Assembly (NCBI GenBank): GCA_039545355.1
Contig: BCJJ01000014.1
Coordinates: 685,914 to 749,913 of the forward strand
From: Trichosporon coremiiforme
Taxonomy: Eukaryota; Basidiomycota; Tremellomycetes; Trichosporonales; Trichosporonaceae
Length of the DNA stretch: 64,000 nt
Direction of reading: 5' to 3'
Under the pieces are notes generated by a model that saw only the letters and a list, made by a program, of their open reading frames with translations, was not told the DNA's origin and ran no database searches. Positions within the stretch are counted from its first letter, which is position 1; the number at the start of each line of letters is the position of its first letter. The translations under genes were made by a program, and so were the position numbers. Below, piece after piece: positions 44,448 through 54,552 of this stretch.

Positions 44448-46184
44448 CTAAACGCTCTCGGCGTCAAGTTCCTCGTCGAGGAACACGCGCGCGGCCTGCT
44501 TGTCCTGCCAGGAGAAGTACGCAAACTGGCCGAGGATGATGAAGTCGAGGAAGATGGTGACGACGGAGCCGGCAATCCAGCTCGCGTTCGTGACGAGGTA
44601 CTTCCACTCGAGCGACTTGAAGAGGATGCTGGCGATGTACGTCACGTTGCCCGAGATGGAGAAGAAGAACATGGCGAGGGAGAGGCCCTCGCAGCGCGTC
44701 TTGTAGTTGTGGCTGATCTGGGGCACGCGGCTGGCGAAGTAGAGGATCGCGGAAATGTAGCCGAGCAACTGGGAGCGCCACTCGAGCTCGACGCCGCCGG
44801 GACCCTTCTCGGGGATTTTGGGGTTGCGCGTCTCGCCCGCCTCGTAGACCCACGCCAGGACGCCGAACATGGCCACGAAGGAGATGAGCAGCGGGTACAT
44901 GACGTACGCGGGGAGGAGGGGCTGGAGCTGTTTCGGCGCCTCGACCTCGAGCAGCGGCTGGCGCTCCGCGAGCGCCTTCTCCCGCCGACGCGCGAGCGCG
45001 CGGTAGTAGTACATTTGGAAAAGGAGGATGAGGTCGCACACCGTGTACTGTTTGTCAGCTCAAGTAAGGCTCGGTAGCTGGAGATAACTGGAGACAACTC
45101 GAGACGTGTAGGGCGATCAGAGGGTGGTGCATGAAGTCGAGCCCACGTTTGAGCTTTGCTCTCCCGGCCCACACCCGTAAGAGTGGGCCGGGGGCTTGGC
45201 TGTCGCGACTTCTGAGTATCATCACTTCGCCCGACACATTGTGTCTCCCTGTGCCTCCCGTGTTGCTTCTGTGCTGTGTGCAGATCGACCGCTTGCACAG
45301 CCTAATCGCAGCGAAGCACATCAGTCGTACGAGCCTACTCACATACAGCGCCAGGATGATCATCGTCGGGAGCAGGCCGGCCATGAGTCCGCCGACCAGG
45401 TTGGTGATGTCGCCGGCCATCCAGAGCAGGATGAAGCCGAGCGAGAGACCTTCTCCAGATTTAAGCATGTAATTTTCCCAAACTGGAGCGAACATTCTGT
45501 GAGCACGAGAAAAAACGTCAGGAATCAATGGACAAACTTTGGGGACTGCGATATGTCAGCTAGTGTTCATGACGAAGTAGTGTGGCAGCTGCGAGATGCG
45601 AGGAGAACATTGGTGGACGACTTTCGGGACGAACAGTGAGAGCAACTGCCCATTGCAGAAGGACAACTGGCTGTTGATCGCTCTCAGGTACCCCGGGCAG
45701 CGCTCACACGACGAGTGACCGCCGTGCTGGTCGCTTCCGAGAATCCCGAGGATCGACGGAGAGGCTTCTGCTCCACTGCCCACCGCAGGCAATCGCACTC
45801 CTGGCAGACTGTGAAGATATGCACGCCGCAAATGGTACCAGACGGTAGCCAACAGCGAGCTCTACACGCCTGCGGTAGTCCGAAAGCCTCGGCGGCTGTG
45901 GTTGGCAAGTTATGGGCGATTTTCCGCCCATCGTGTCCCCGCCATCGTCCGTCGCCTCGGCGTCATCCTCCGCGTCCCCCTCGCTATTTGCTGCGCAGTT
46001 CTACTAACCTGTACACAATAATCCAACAAGCGATCGAGAGGTAACCGAACTGTAGAGAAGGTTAGAGCTTTCAACGAGAAAAAGTTGAGGGAGCGGGGCC
46101 GGAAGAGGGTGGAGCACTCACGATGACGGAAAGCTCCTCGTGGTTGAGCGGGTTGGAGCCGGCTGCGCCCGCGACTTGGCCCAT
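44448..46184 (-). CDS. Vacuolar PQ-loop amino acid transporter (Ypq1-like)
   Basis: A seven-helix PQ-loop protein of the yeast Ypq1-3/human PQLC2 type, which exports cationic amino acids from vacuole or lysosome. Exons 46122-46184, 46009-46049, 45343-45496 and 44448-45047 give 285 residues. Repeat 1 is ACWIIVY, then WENYMLKSGEGLSLGFILLW and GDITNLVGG. Repeat 2 is ILYFASRVPQISHNYKTRCE then GLSLAMFFFSISGN. The second PQ dipeptide is present. In the first repeat the conserved PQ reads PV, preceded by three extra residues created by the exon 2/3 junction. Introns 2 (512 bases) and 3 (295 bases) are very long for this genome, and intron 3 carries a C/D snoRNA candidate. Family is secure; substrate is inferred. 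Confidence 0.85.
45111..45232 (-). ncRNA. Intronic C/D box snoRNA, predicted 18S rRNA methylation guide (snR55-like)
   Basis: It lies in intron 3 of the PQ-loop transporter on the same strand. Box C GTGATGA is at 45219-45225 and box D CTGA at 45117-45120. A perfect 6-bp terminal stem closes the two, GGGCGA (45227-45232) with TCGCCC (45111-45116). The interior contains a strong hairpin (CCCGGCCCAC with GTGGGCCGGG). Upstream of box D, CATGCACCACC is complementary to the conserved 18S rRNA sequence GGTGGTGCATG. By the box D plus five rule the paired U is the predicted 2'-O-methylation target, matching the region modified in yeast by snR55 (and nearby snR40), recalled from known rRNA maps. Orthology to snR55/SNORD33 is inference. 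Confidence 0.7.
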
Positions 46185-46890
46185 GGTTGCTAGTGTTGCG
46201 TTCATGACGAGCGCCCTGTATGCACAGCGGATGAGACGCTGAGTGTTGTGTGGAGTGAGTCAAGAAAGATGACAAGAAGAGAGAAAGAGAGTTGTGTGGT
46301 TGCAAGAAAGACCGAGTCAGGGAGTGGAGAAAGTCGGAGGCGGCGGTCGGTGGTCGTGTGTACGGCTATGCGGCTAAAGGCGCCAAGGCCAGGGCGAAAG
46401 TGAAGGATTGAGTCGGTGATCGCTTTGTTATCGCCCGTTTAACCCGCTGCGCTCGCCCATTCCTCCATATCCTCCGCTTAGGCTTGCGCCCCATGCCTCC
46501 GCGCCTGCAAACCTTCTCGGACCTCGGCACGCTGGCCCGGCGCGGACTTCGGCACATGTCCGTTGCCCCGGCACCCCCTCTTATTGGCGTCACCTGGTTA
46601 ACGGCATGCGACATTGTTTGGAGTTTCAGCGTTTAGGCGGTCGCGCTGATCGTCGTCGAGCTCCCAAGCCTACGCGCAAAGGCAGCCCTGAATAGGCATC
46701 CATACACGTGGCTCGACCCTGGCACCGCTCTCTGAACAGCACCCGCTATCACAGCGCGACAGCGGGGAACAACAACGGCTCGTCATCAGAGCCCGCTCGC
46801 TCACCCACCCAGAGCCGCACAGCTCATCCCGCTCACACTCGCCCAACATCCATCCTCCTCCCATCTCACTCACAAACCACACAGCCCAAA
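46185..46890. other. Divergent promoter region
   Basis: Shared upstream region of the PQ-loop transporter (minus) and the BAR-domain gene (plus). It contains purine-rich AAGAGAGAAAGAGAG near 46276-46290 (leader of the minus-strand gene) and C-rich leader before 46891. No gene was recognised. Confidence 0.45.
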
Positions 46891-48713
46891 ATGCAGTCGT
46901 GGAAGACTCTCTCCGCCTCCCTCCCGTCGGTCGACCTCAGCGCCGCCAGCAAGAACTTCCGCAACACCGTTCAGGCTACTCGGTACGTTTCTATCAGCTT
47001 GACTCAACAGACAGACCGCCCATAGCGCATGGCGTTCTTGAAGGGTTCGATCATGACTATGACGAAAACTCGTCTTCCGCGCCACTGCACCATGGGCATG
47101 TCGGTGTGCCCTTGAGCTTGCTGCATGCAAACACTGGCGGTGTGACGTCGCGGCTACACCTGGTGCGACCTACACGTTGCCGCCGTGCTGCGCGCCGACG
47201 ACCGCTGCGCTGAACCCTATTTCCGTCATAAGGCACATGTACTGACAGACAGCGAGCGCTTCGGCAATGTCGCTCCTGAGGCTATCACTGAGTGAGTTGA
47301 GTGCTGAGCGAGGCGCGGGGCATGTCCCCGACAGGAGTGCCGCTCGGTCAGAGTGGCGAATGCATATCGCACACTCGGAACGGCCACGTGCCGGGCGTTA
47401 TCAACAAAGGACGCTAAGCCCTCACGCTGCTCTCAGCTGAAGGAGAATCGAAGGAAAATCGCCTAGCTAACAGCAGGCTCCCCATCGAGTACAAGCAGCT
47501 CGAGGCTCGCGTCGACGCTCTCAAGGATGTGCACCAGAAGATGCTGAAGATCACCAAGGTGTACGAGACCGAGACTGTGAGTGGATCTGGGCCAGCGAAT
47601 CTGGACTGGTCTAGCGTGACGGCTGAATTGGAATGTGCAAGCCTGCCCAAGCTCAGTGTGCCCGATCTCCTTTCCACAGCTTGACGGGGCATCTGAAAGC
47701 TAACCCCAGTACGACTACCCCTCGGACATTGCCGAGAACGTGTCGGAGCTCGGACACCAGGCGCAGGCCGCGTGGGCGTCGTTCGCGAACAAGAATCTCA
47801 AGAACACGTCCCTCCCCGTCCCCATTCCCGAGGAGAAGCAGCGCGAGCACGCCCCCAAGACGCTCCCGCACGCCCTCTCGCGTGCGGCTAAGAGCGGTGC
47901 GCAGGAGCTCGGCGCGGAGGACAAGCTTGGTGCCGCTCTTGCGACGTACGCGACCGCGATGGACAAGGTGAGTGCGGGCGAGCTACGTCTCGTCAGAGAC
48001 GCACCTCCGAGGCACTTCCGAGGCACCTCCGACACGCCTTTGACGCGCTATGATGGCCTGAAAGGTAGCTGACAAACAGGTCGGCGACGCGCGCCTCGCG
48101 CAGGACTCGCTGATCACGGAGCGTTTCGTGACGCCCTGGCAGGCGACGCTGAGCACCTCGATCGGGCTGGCGATGAAGGCGCGCGCGAACGTGAAGACGG
48201 CGCGTCTCGAGCTCGACTCGGCGCGCGCTGCGCTCAAGTCGGCCACCCCCGCCAAGCAGGAGCAGGCCCGTCTCCACGTCGAGGAGGCCGAGGACAAGCT
48301 CGTTCAGGGCACCGAGACAGCCATCGGGCTCATGAAGGCGGTGCTTGAGAACGTGAGTGCGAGCAGACGCGCGAAGCGGGGCTGCGAGCTGTGAGCTGTG
48401 AAGTGCTGGCTGTGAGCTGCGGGTCGAGTGAGCCAAGCTCAGTTGGGTGGAGACGCTCAGTTGGGAGGGGACACTGCTCTCAAGCGCGGCCGGCATTAGA
48501 ATGACAGCAGCAGAGACAGCACCACAGCTGCACCAATTCGTCCAAGAGTTTAGCTAACCCCAGCCCGAACCCCTGCAGAACCTCGCCGCGCTCGTCAAGG
48601 CGCAGCTCATCTTCTTCTCCACGGCGGCCGAGACGCTGTCGGGCATCGAGGGCACGATCGAGGAGGCCGCCACCGCCGCCGAGGGCGAGTACCGTACTTC
48701 GCGTGGGGCCTAG
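46891..48713 (+). CDS. GVP36: BAR-domain protein, GVP36-like
   Basis: A 303-residue BAR-domain protein resembling yeast Gvp36, a Golgi/endosome vesicle protein involved in membrane curvature and endocytosis. Exons 46891-46982, 47253-47291, 47477-47576, 47710-47967, 48080-48352 and 48564-48713. The N-terminal amphipathic start (MQSWKTLSASLPSVDLSAAS) leads to LPIEYKQLEARVDALKDVHQ, the characteristic family segment. Long amphipathic helices follow (TARLELDSARAALKSA, ARLHVEEAEDKLVQGTETAI), and a final helix (LVKAQLIFFSTAAETLSGIE) completes the BAR bundle. The 39-base second exon (RERFGNVAPEAITE) is bracketed by clear splice sites. Intron 1 is 270 bases and intron 5 is 211 bases with internal GCTGTGAGCTG repeats. 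Confidence in fold is high; orthology to GVP36 is good but not certain. Confidence 0.85.
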
Positions 48714-49394
48714 ATACCGACGGCCGCCAGGTTGGAGGTGAGCGGGCCGGAGAGAAGGTAGAGGTGCGGCAGGCGATTGTAGCGTAGAGCAGTGTGCTTT
48801 GTTTGGATGCAGATGATAGCCCGGGAACTGCCACTGTGCTGACTTGGAGCGGATACTGGACCGGCACATGACGCAGTGACTTTGGTGATCGCGTCAGGCT
48901 TGCCACCAGCACCATCATGTCTGATTGTCGGAGACAAATAGATGTCAAGGAGTATATATCGGAGGAGGACTGGTGGGCCAGGAGGGCGCAAGGCCGGGCC
49001 ACCCGTGGGAGACGCTGAAACTAGCCAGCTCTTCCTCCAACCTCGATTTTGGTAACACGCAATGAACTGGTATCCTCGTCACTGGGTGGAGTGCTCTCTC
49101 GGACCCACCCTCAGGAGCTCACGTTCTTGCCAACTCCCTTGCTGATATTCCAACTTCGTTGACACAGAGCAAATGCAACTCGACCATCTCTGTACACTTG
49201 AAATACATACACAGATGGAAAACTACGGAGAACGACTACAAAATGCAGCGATGCTGCGACTTCTGAAAGGTAAGGTGAAACGGCAACGATGGCCATGGCA
49301 TAGATGAAGCGAGCGAGTCTTGATCGAGTCTTTGAGTCTTTTGCTGAGATCTTTGAGATGCGGTTTAGAGTCCATTGGACTTGCTGGCGGGGGT
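48714..49394. other. Convergent intergenic region
   Basis: Between the BAR-protein stop and the Argonaute stop. No gene is supported; a minus-strand frame running from the last Argonaute exon is only the untranslated continuation after its TAA. AT-richer sequence near 48930-48960 and 49190-49220 may hold polyadenylation sites. Confidence 0.45.
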
Positions 49395-52300
49395 TTACAT
49401 CCACCAGGCCTGTTGTCAGCTTCAGAGTTCCAGAACACTCTCGTAGCAAGTATCGCTAGGAGAGGGGATGTGGACTGTGAACATAGGAGTTACTTACGAC
49501 CTCACTGATCTCGGGGTTGCGCGAGAGCATGTTCTGGATGTGGTTGTGGTCCAACGGGCCCCGCGCGGTGTTGAGCATGGTGCTCGTCGACGTGGTCGCG
49601 GTGGGGGCGCCGGCGCGCGAACCGCTCGTCTCCGAGGGCGTCATGCTGTCGTCGGCCCTCTGCACGATCAGGCGCGCCTTCTGGCAGACGAGGTCTGGGC
49701 GTTAGCTAGGGAAGGAAGCGAGGCAAGCTCGGACTTACCGGCCATGTAGCACACGGGGACAAGGGAGACGGAGCGGGTGCAGCGCGCGAACGAGAAGCAG
49801 AGACCGTGGACGAGCTTCTGCAGGTCGTCGGGGGTGAGACCGAGCTCGTCGAGGAGACAGATGTAGTGGGTCGGGCGGGCGGTGCCGACGAGACCGGCGT
49901 GGGACTGCAGGAAAAAGTCGAACGCGTAAGGGTGGGTGACCGACTTGTCGACGCAGAGGCCAGCGGGCAAGTTACCGGTGCGGTCCGTGTTGATGCGCTC
50001 CTTGGCGAAGAAGCGGGTGTTGTGGCGCTTGGCGCAGACGACGACCATCATGCGGGGACGGTAGGCGTTCTCGATACGGCGGCAGGCAGCGACAATCGCC
50101 TCGTGCTCATACTGCAGCGCGGCGGCGTACTGGCCCTCACTGATGCCGTCGCGGAACACGAGGATGCGCTCGGGGTACTCGCCGTTGTTGTTCTTGGAGA
50201 AGATGCGCAGGTGCGCCTCGACCATGGTCGAGAGGTCGTTGATGATCTCGCTGCAGCCCAACTGCAGGCGGATCTGCGCAGAGTACGCGTCGCACTCGGC
50301 GTTGTACGTGGCAATGCTGCACGCGACGGTGGGGATCTGACTGCCGGGCGCAAAGGGAGGGTGGCCGAGGTCCGCGCCGAGGATCATCGTCTTGCCCTTC
50401 TCCATGCCGGGGAGAGACTCGGCAGGGATGCGGTGCGAGAGACCGCCGAGCTTGGCGACAATCTTCATGGCGAGGTTGTCCGTGTACGCCTCGATGCCGC
50501 GAGGGCTCTTGATCTTGGCAGCCTGCATGCACTGGGTGGGCACAGGGGCCTTGAGCTCAGTGAAACTGATCTTCTTGATCGACTCGTACAGCCACGCGTC
50601 CTTGCCAGGGAGGATGACGACGATCAGCTGGGGCGTCTCGCCGCTCACCATGAAGGCGTCGCGAGCAGCGGTCTGCATCGAGTTGAGAAGGTTGCTGTGC
50701 TGGCGCGGGTCGGCAGGAGGGATGATGGGAGGGTTCTTGTTCGCGACCTGGACTCCGAGGCGACCGAGCGCAGTGCAGAGGTACGTGACCCAGCGCTGCA
50801 TGTCCTGGACGTCACAGTAGCGGTCGAACGAGACCACGGCCCAGTTGTTCAGAGGACGAAGTCCGTCACGAGCAAACTGGACACCGCGGAGGCGCCAGCC
50901 ACCGTCCATGACGGGAGCCATGCGGTTGTTGCGGTACGTGACCTTAGGAGGGTCGAGGATGCGCGCGTCGGTCTCAACCATGCGCTGGTTGACTTCGAGA
51001 CCCCACTCCCTGACCTTCTCCTGCGTCTCGTATGCGAGCTCGCGGCGCCAGTTGAGAATCGTCTCGCGGCGGTCGTTGGGCTTCATGGCACTGACCTTGA
51101 TCATCCTGGATATCAGCTTGTGGATCCGTTGACAGGGCCCCCCAGCTTGAAAGGCGATGTATGACTCACTCGGCGGTCTGCTCAGCAGTCAAGTTGGTGG
51201 GAGGCAGCGAGTTGAACTCGGCGAACACCGCAAACTCGAGAGGGATGTAGGCGCGCTTGCCATACTATCGATGTCAGCTTGCCCGGAACACACCCTAGCT
51301 CACCTGGATGCATGGAAGACGGGGCTTGCGGACCTCGCAGCCATAGTACTCCTTGTAGAACTGGGCGACCGACACGCGGCGGTCGGGGTTGCCGTCCTTG
51401 CCCTCGATGACGAAGGTGAGCTCGGCGGCCGTGTGCAGAGTGACGGTGACGACCGTGTGCAGGCGCGAGCTCTGACGGTGGGTGACGTAGAACTGGTGTT
51501 AGAAAGGTTCTTTCGGATCGGCAGCCCATCTCGTTAACGGGAATGCACTCACCTTGGCACCACGGAGCTTCTTCTTGAGGATGGCGATTTGGCGCTGGTC
51601 AAGCTGGTCTAACTCGCGCGCCTGAGGGCCGCCGCCACGCGCACCAACCGGACCAAAGGAGAGGATCTTGTTGATGACCTCGACAGCAGGGCCAGGCTGG
51701 AGAAATGCAGAGAAGCCGAGATCAATGTTGATGAGGGGCATCGCCGAGTTGGAATAGCGGAAGGACCTGTTGGTTAGTTGAAGTCCCAAGCGGCCAACTC
51801 CATAACTCACTGAAGGAAACCCTTGCAGACCATGGCGCCCTGGGGAAGAGGACGGGAGCCGTCCATGGTGTAGAACTTGTTGCCGGTGGCGCCGACCTGG
51901 GTGTAGGTCTTGGAGGGGAAGTCGCGAAGCAGGACGTTGGTCGCCATGACGCCTGTGAGGCAGCGCTCCTCGTTCGTGGGCGCGCGGTCAGAAGCACGGC
52001 AGAACTCCATAACGGACTCGAGGTCGATCTCGGCGACAAGCTTCATGTCGACATGGTAGCGGCGCGACTCCTCGTCCGACGAGGACTGCTGCTGAGCACC
52101 GCGCTGAACCTCGCCGCTCGCCAGGAGCGTCGTGGTGTGGCGGTAACTCTGGTCTAATGTTGTCAGCTTCACGAATTAGGTGATGTACTACCCTCGATGG
52201 GGAACTTGTGGGGGGTGAAGGCATTCTTGCGACCGTCGAAGGCGACAGCCTTGAAGCCCTGCTGCCAGGCGGGGTGGGTCTGCTCGGCCGCGAGCTGCTC

Positions 52301-53697
52301 CCAGACCGCACGCAGGAGCTGGCGAGGACGCTTTGAGTTGGTGCTATTGACCACGGGCTTAATGTCAATGTCATAGTGGCTGATTGTCAGTTGAGGTCAC
52401 TACGTGAACCCACTAGATGATCTTGCCCCTGGCATTGTTGACGTTGCGCACGGCAAAGTAGTTGGACTGAACGACAATCTTCTTGCCCTTCTCGCCGTAG
52501 CCGGGACGGACGTAAAACGAGGTGAGCTGCAGCGCCTCCATCTTATCGGAAAGGTAGGGAACCTCGGAGTCCGCGCTGGTGGCGGGCGTGGCGTCGCGGA
52601 GGGTGGAAACGGTGCCAGAGCCAGTGCCGGTGCTAGAAGAGACGGTGCCCTGGGCGCTGGGAGGAGGGGCGAAGCCGCTCATGTCGTGACCCTGCTGCGC
52701 GTAGGGAGACTGGGGAGGGCCACCGGCGGGCTGGAAGCTAGCAGCGGCCGGATTGAAGCCAGAGGGCGCAGGGCCGACCTCGCGCACAGTGGGGGCAGGC
52801 GAGGGTGCGACTGTCGAGGGCGGGCCGCCCATGCTGGGAGCCATGCTGGGGGTGATCGTGCTGATGGTGGCGACGGAGGGCGGAGTCGAAGCCGCAGTGC
52901 TGGGGCGAGCGGGCGCGTCATAGTACTGCTGCTGCTGCTGGTAGGAAGCCTGACCAGGAGATGGGGCAGGGGGCTGTTGAGCGTACGCGCCACCAGGGGG
53001 GCCGGGCGGGCGCTGATCGTTGCTAGGAGCCGCAGCCGGGGCGCGCGAGTCGTACTGCTGACGAGGCTCGCCGTACTGCTGAGGCTGTTGAGTGTAGCCC
53101 TGCTGGTACTGGCTAGAGTTGTAGTCCGACGGAGGACCGGCGGCAGGGGGTTCACCGGCAGGAGGCTGCTGGTAACCACCCTTGGCGTAGCCCTGAGCCA
53201 GGAGGCTGCTGCTGATATCCACCTTGGGCGGGGTAGTCACTACGAGGCTGGTCGTAGCGCGAGTCGTAACCTCCAGCGGGAGGAGGACCAGCGGAGTTGT
53301 AACCTTGAGGAGGGGCCGCCGCCTGGGGAGGACCACCGTAGCCTTGAGTGGGGGTAGCGCTCTGAGGAGGAGGAGCACTTGCGTAGCCCTGGGCACTCTG
53401 GGGAGGAGCACCGCCGTAGCCCTGGGGAGGATCACCACGGTCGTAGGCTTGAGGAGCAGTCTGGGGCGCGCCAGAGTAACCTTGCGGAGGACCACTACTG
53501 TAACCTTGAGGAGCGTTGCTGTAGCCCTGGGGAGGACCACCGTAGCCCTGCTGAGGAGGACCACCAGGGTACGACTGAGGAGGCTGGTTGTACTGGTCCG
53601 AGGGAGGAGCGTAACCGCCGCCGTAGCCTTGAGGAGGCTGCTCACCGCCCTGGGGAGGAAGCTGGCCTTGATTGTAGTACCCGCCCTGCTGAGACAT
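49395..53697 (-). CDS. AGO1: Argonaute protein, with apparent N-terminal frame break
   Basis: The small-RNA-binding slicer of RNA interference, about 1,300 residues. Exons (minus): 52414-53697, 52192-52379, 51811-52153, 51553-51766, 51304-51492, 51170-51264, 49739-51105, 49498-49694, 49395-49409. The first ~430 residues are Gly/Pro/Gln/Tyr-rich with tandem PPQGY units. Then come the N domain (KKIVVQSNYFAVRNV), linker, PAZ (FYVTHRQSSRLHTVV, KEYYGCEVRKPRLPCIQYG), MID and PIWI. PIWI catalytic residues are D in GADLGHPP, E in SEIINDLSTMV, D in VFRDGISEGQY, and a fourth D made across the 49739/49694 junction (CYMADLV), giving D-E-D-D. The end is AWWM. In exon 1 the repeat frame changes near 53195-53215: one base too many, with no intron able to explain it. 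Confidence 0.9.
53230..53697 (-). repeat. Tandem PPQGY-coding repeat in Argonaute N-terminus
   Basis: Imperfect tandem repeats of about 24-36 bases built around CCTCCCCAGGGCTAC encode a run of Pro-Pro-Gln-Gly-Tyr units with Gly, Ser and Ala spacers (for example GGPPQGYS, APQGYSSGPPQGYSG). Such repeats expand and contract easily and are prone to assembly or polymerase slippage. Low-complexity Gly/Tyr/Gln sequence of this type can drive condensate formation. Confidence 0.75.
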
Positions 53698-54552
53698 GGC
53701 TGGTGATGTGGAAGTACCTTGATGAAATGCGAAGTCTGTTGTGACGATGTCAGGAGTTGGGTGATAGGAAGGTGAGGTGGAGATGAAGCGTAGGAGAGAA
53801 CAGCGAAGAAGCCAACGATGAAGAGCCGACTCGAGGGGAGGAGGGGAGAAGGCGAAGCTGCGAACGTTGCTACGCCGAAGGAGGGTGGGAAAGGGTGGGA
53901 AAGAGAGGGGATGGAGGATGGAGGGAGGACACGCCCGCCAAGTGTTATACCTGGACACGTCCGAGCGTGCTGGCGCGGGGTCGGTTGGTGCTGTGCTGTG
54001 AGTGTGGGAGAGTAGGTGACGGGGACGGAGGGTGAGACTGTCTGTGTGAGCGGCGGAGCAGGAGTGCGATAGTTGCGAGCGTGCGAGCACAGCACGAGTG
54101 CGTGTCGTCTGAGCTGTCTGGAGATCGTGAGCGCCTTTCCTCGATCCCTCCGTCCCTGCGTCTGTCACCCGCCAGTCAGTTGAGTCAGTGGAATGCCCTC
54201 CCCTCCATCCTCATCTGCGCCCCTCTGCTCCGCCGCCCCGCAGTCAGCCCCCCTCGTTCCTCCTCGCCATTGCGATCGCGACGCCGATCACTCTGATGGG
54301 ATGCAAAGGATAGGGGCCTACATACAACACAATCTGCCCGATCAGGAAGTCGAGACGTACAAGTGTGTTGGGCTCGCGAGTGACCGAGTGAGCTGTCATC
54401 AGCAGCCCGGCTCGTCCCCGCGAGCATGACTAATTTTCTAAAGTTTGAAGGCTCTGTCGAGATAGCGACAGGTCCGAGAATGTAGTGTAGAATGTGATTT
54501 CACGCTGGCACAGTAGATATGCGAGTCGGTGGCGGTCTTGATACAACGGAGC
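53698..54552. other. Argonaute promoter and BTB gene 3' flank
   Basis: 855 bases between two minus-strand genes. It contains the Argonaute upstream region, with purine-rich GGGTGGGAAAGG near 53885-53910, and the 3' flank of the BTB gene next to 54552. No gene was recognised. Confidence 0.45.

Noticed and set aside
46983..47252. Possible snoRNA in GVP36 intron 1 (ATGACGA and CTGA with AGGGT/ACCCT flanks)
   Set aside because: Box C deviates from consensus, lies 12 bases from the would-be stem, and the guide next to CTGA matched no rRNA segment I know.
49806..51164. A 452-codon open frame on the plus strand opposite Argonaute
   Set aside because: It is the mirror of the Argonaute PIWI exon. 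High-GC codon bias removes stops on the opposite strand; its residues have no domain-like order and the minus strand encodes a clear PIWI domain.
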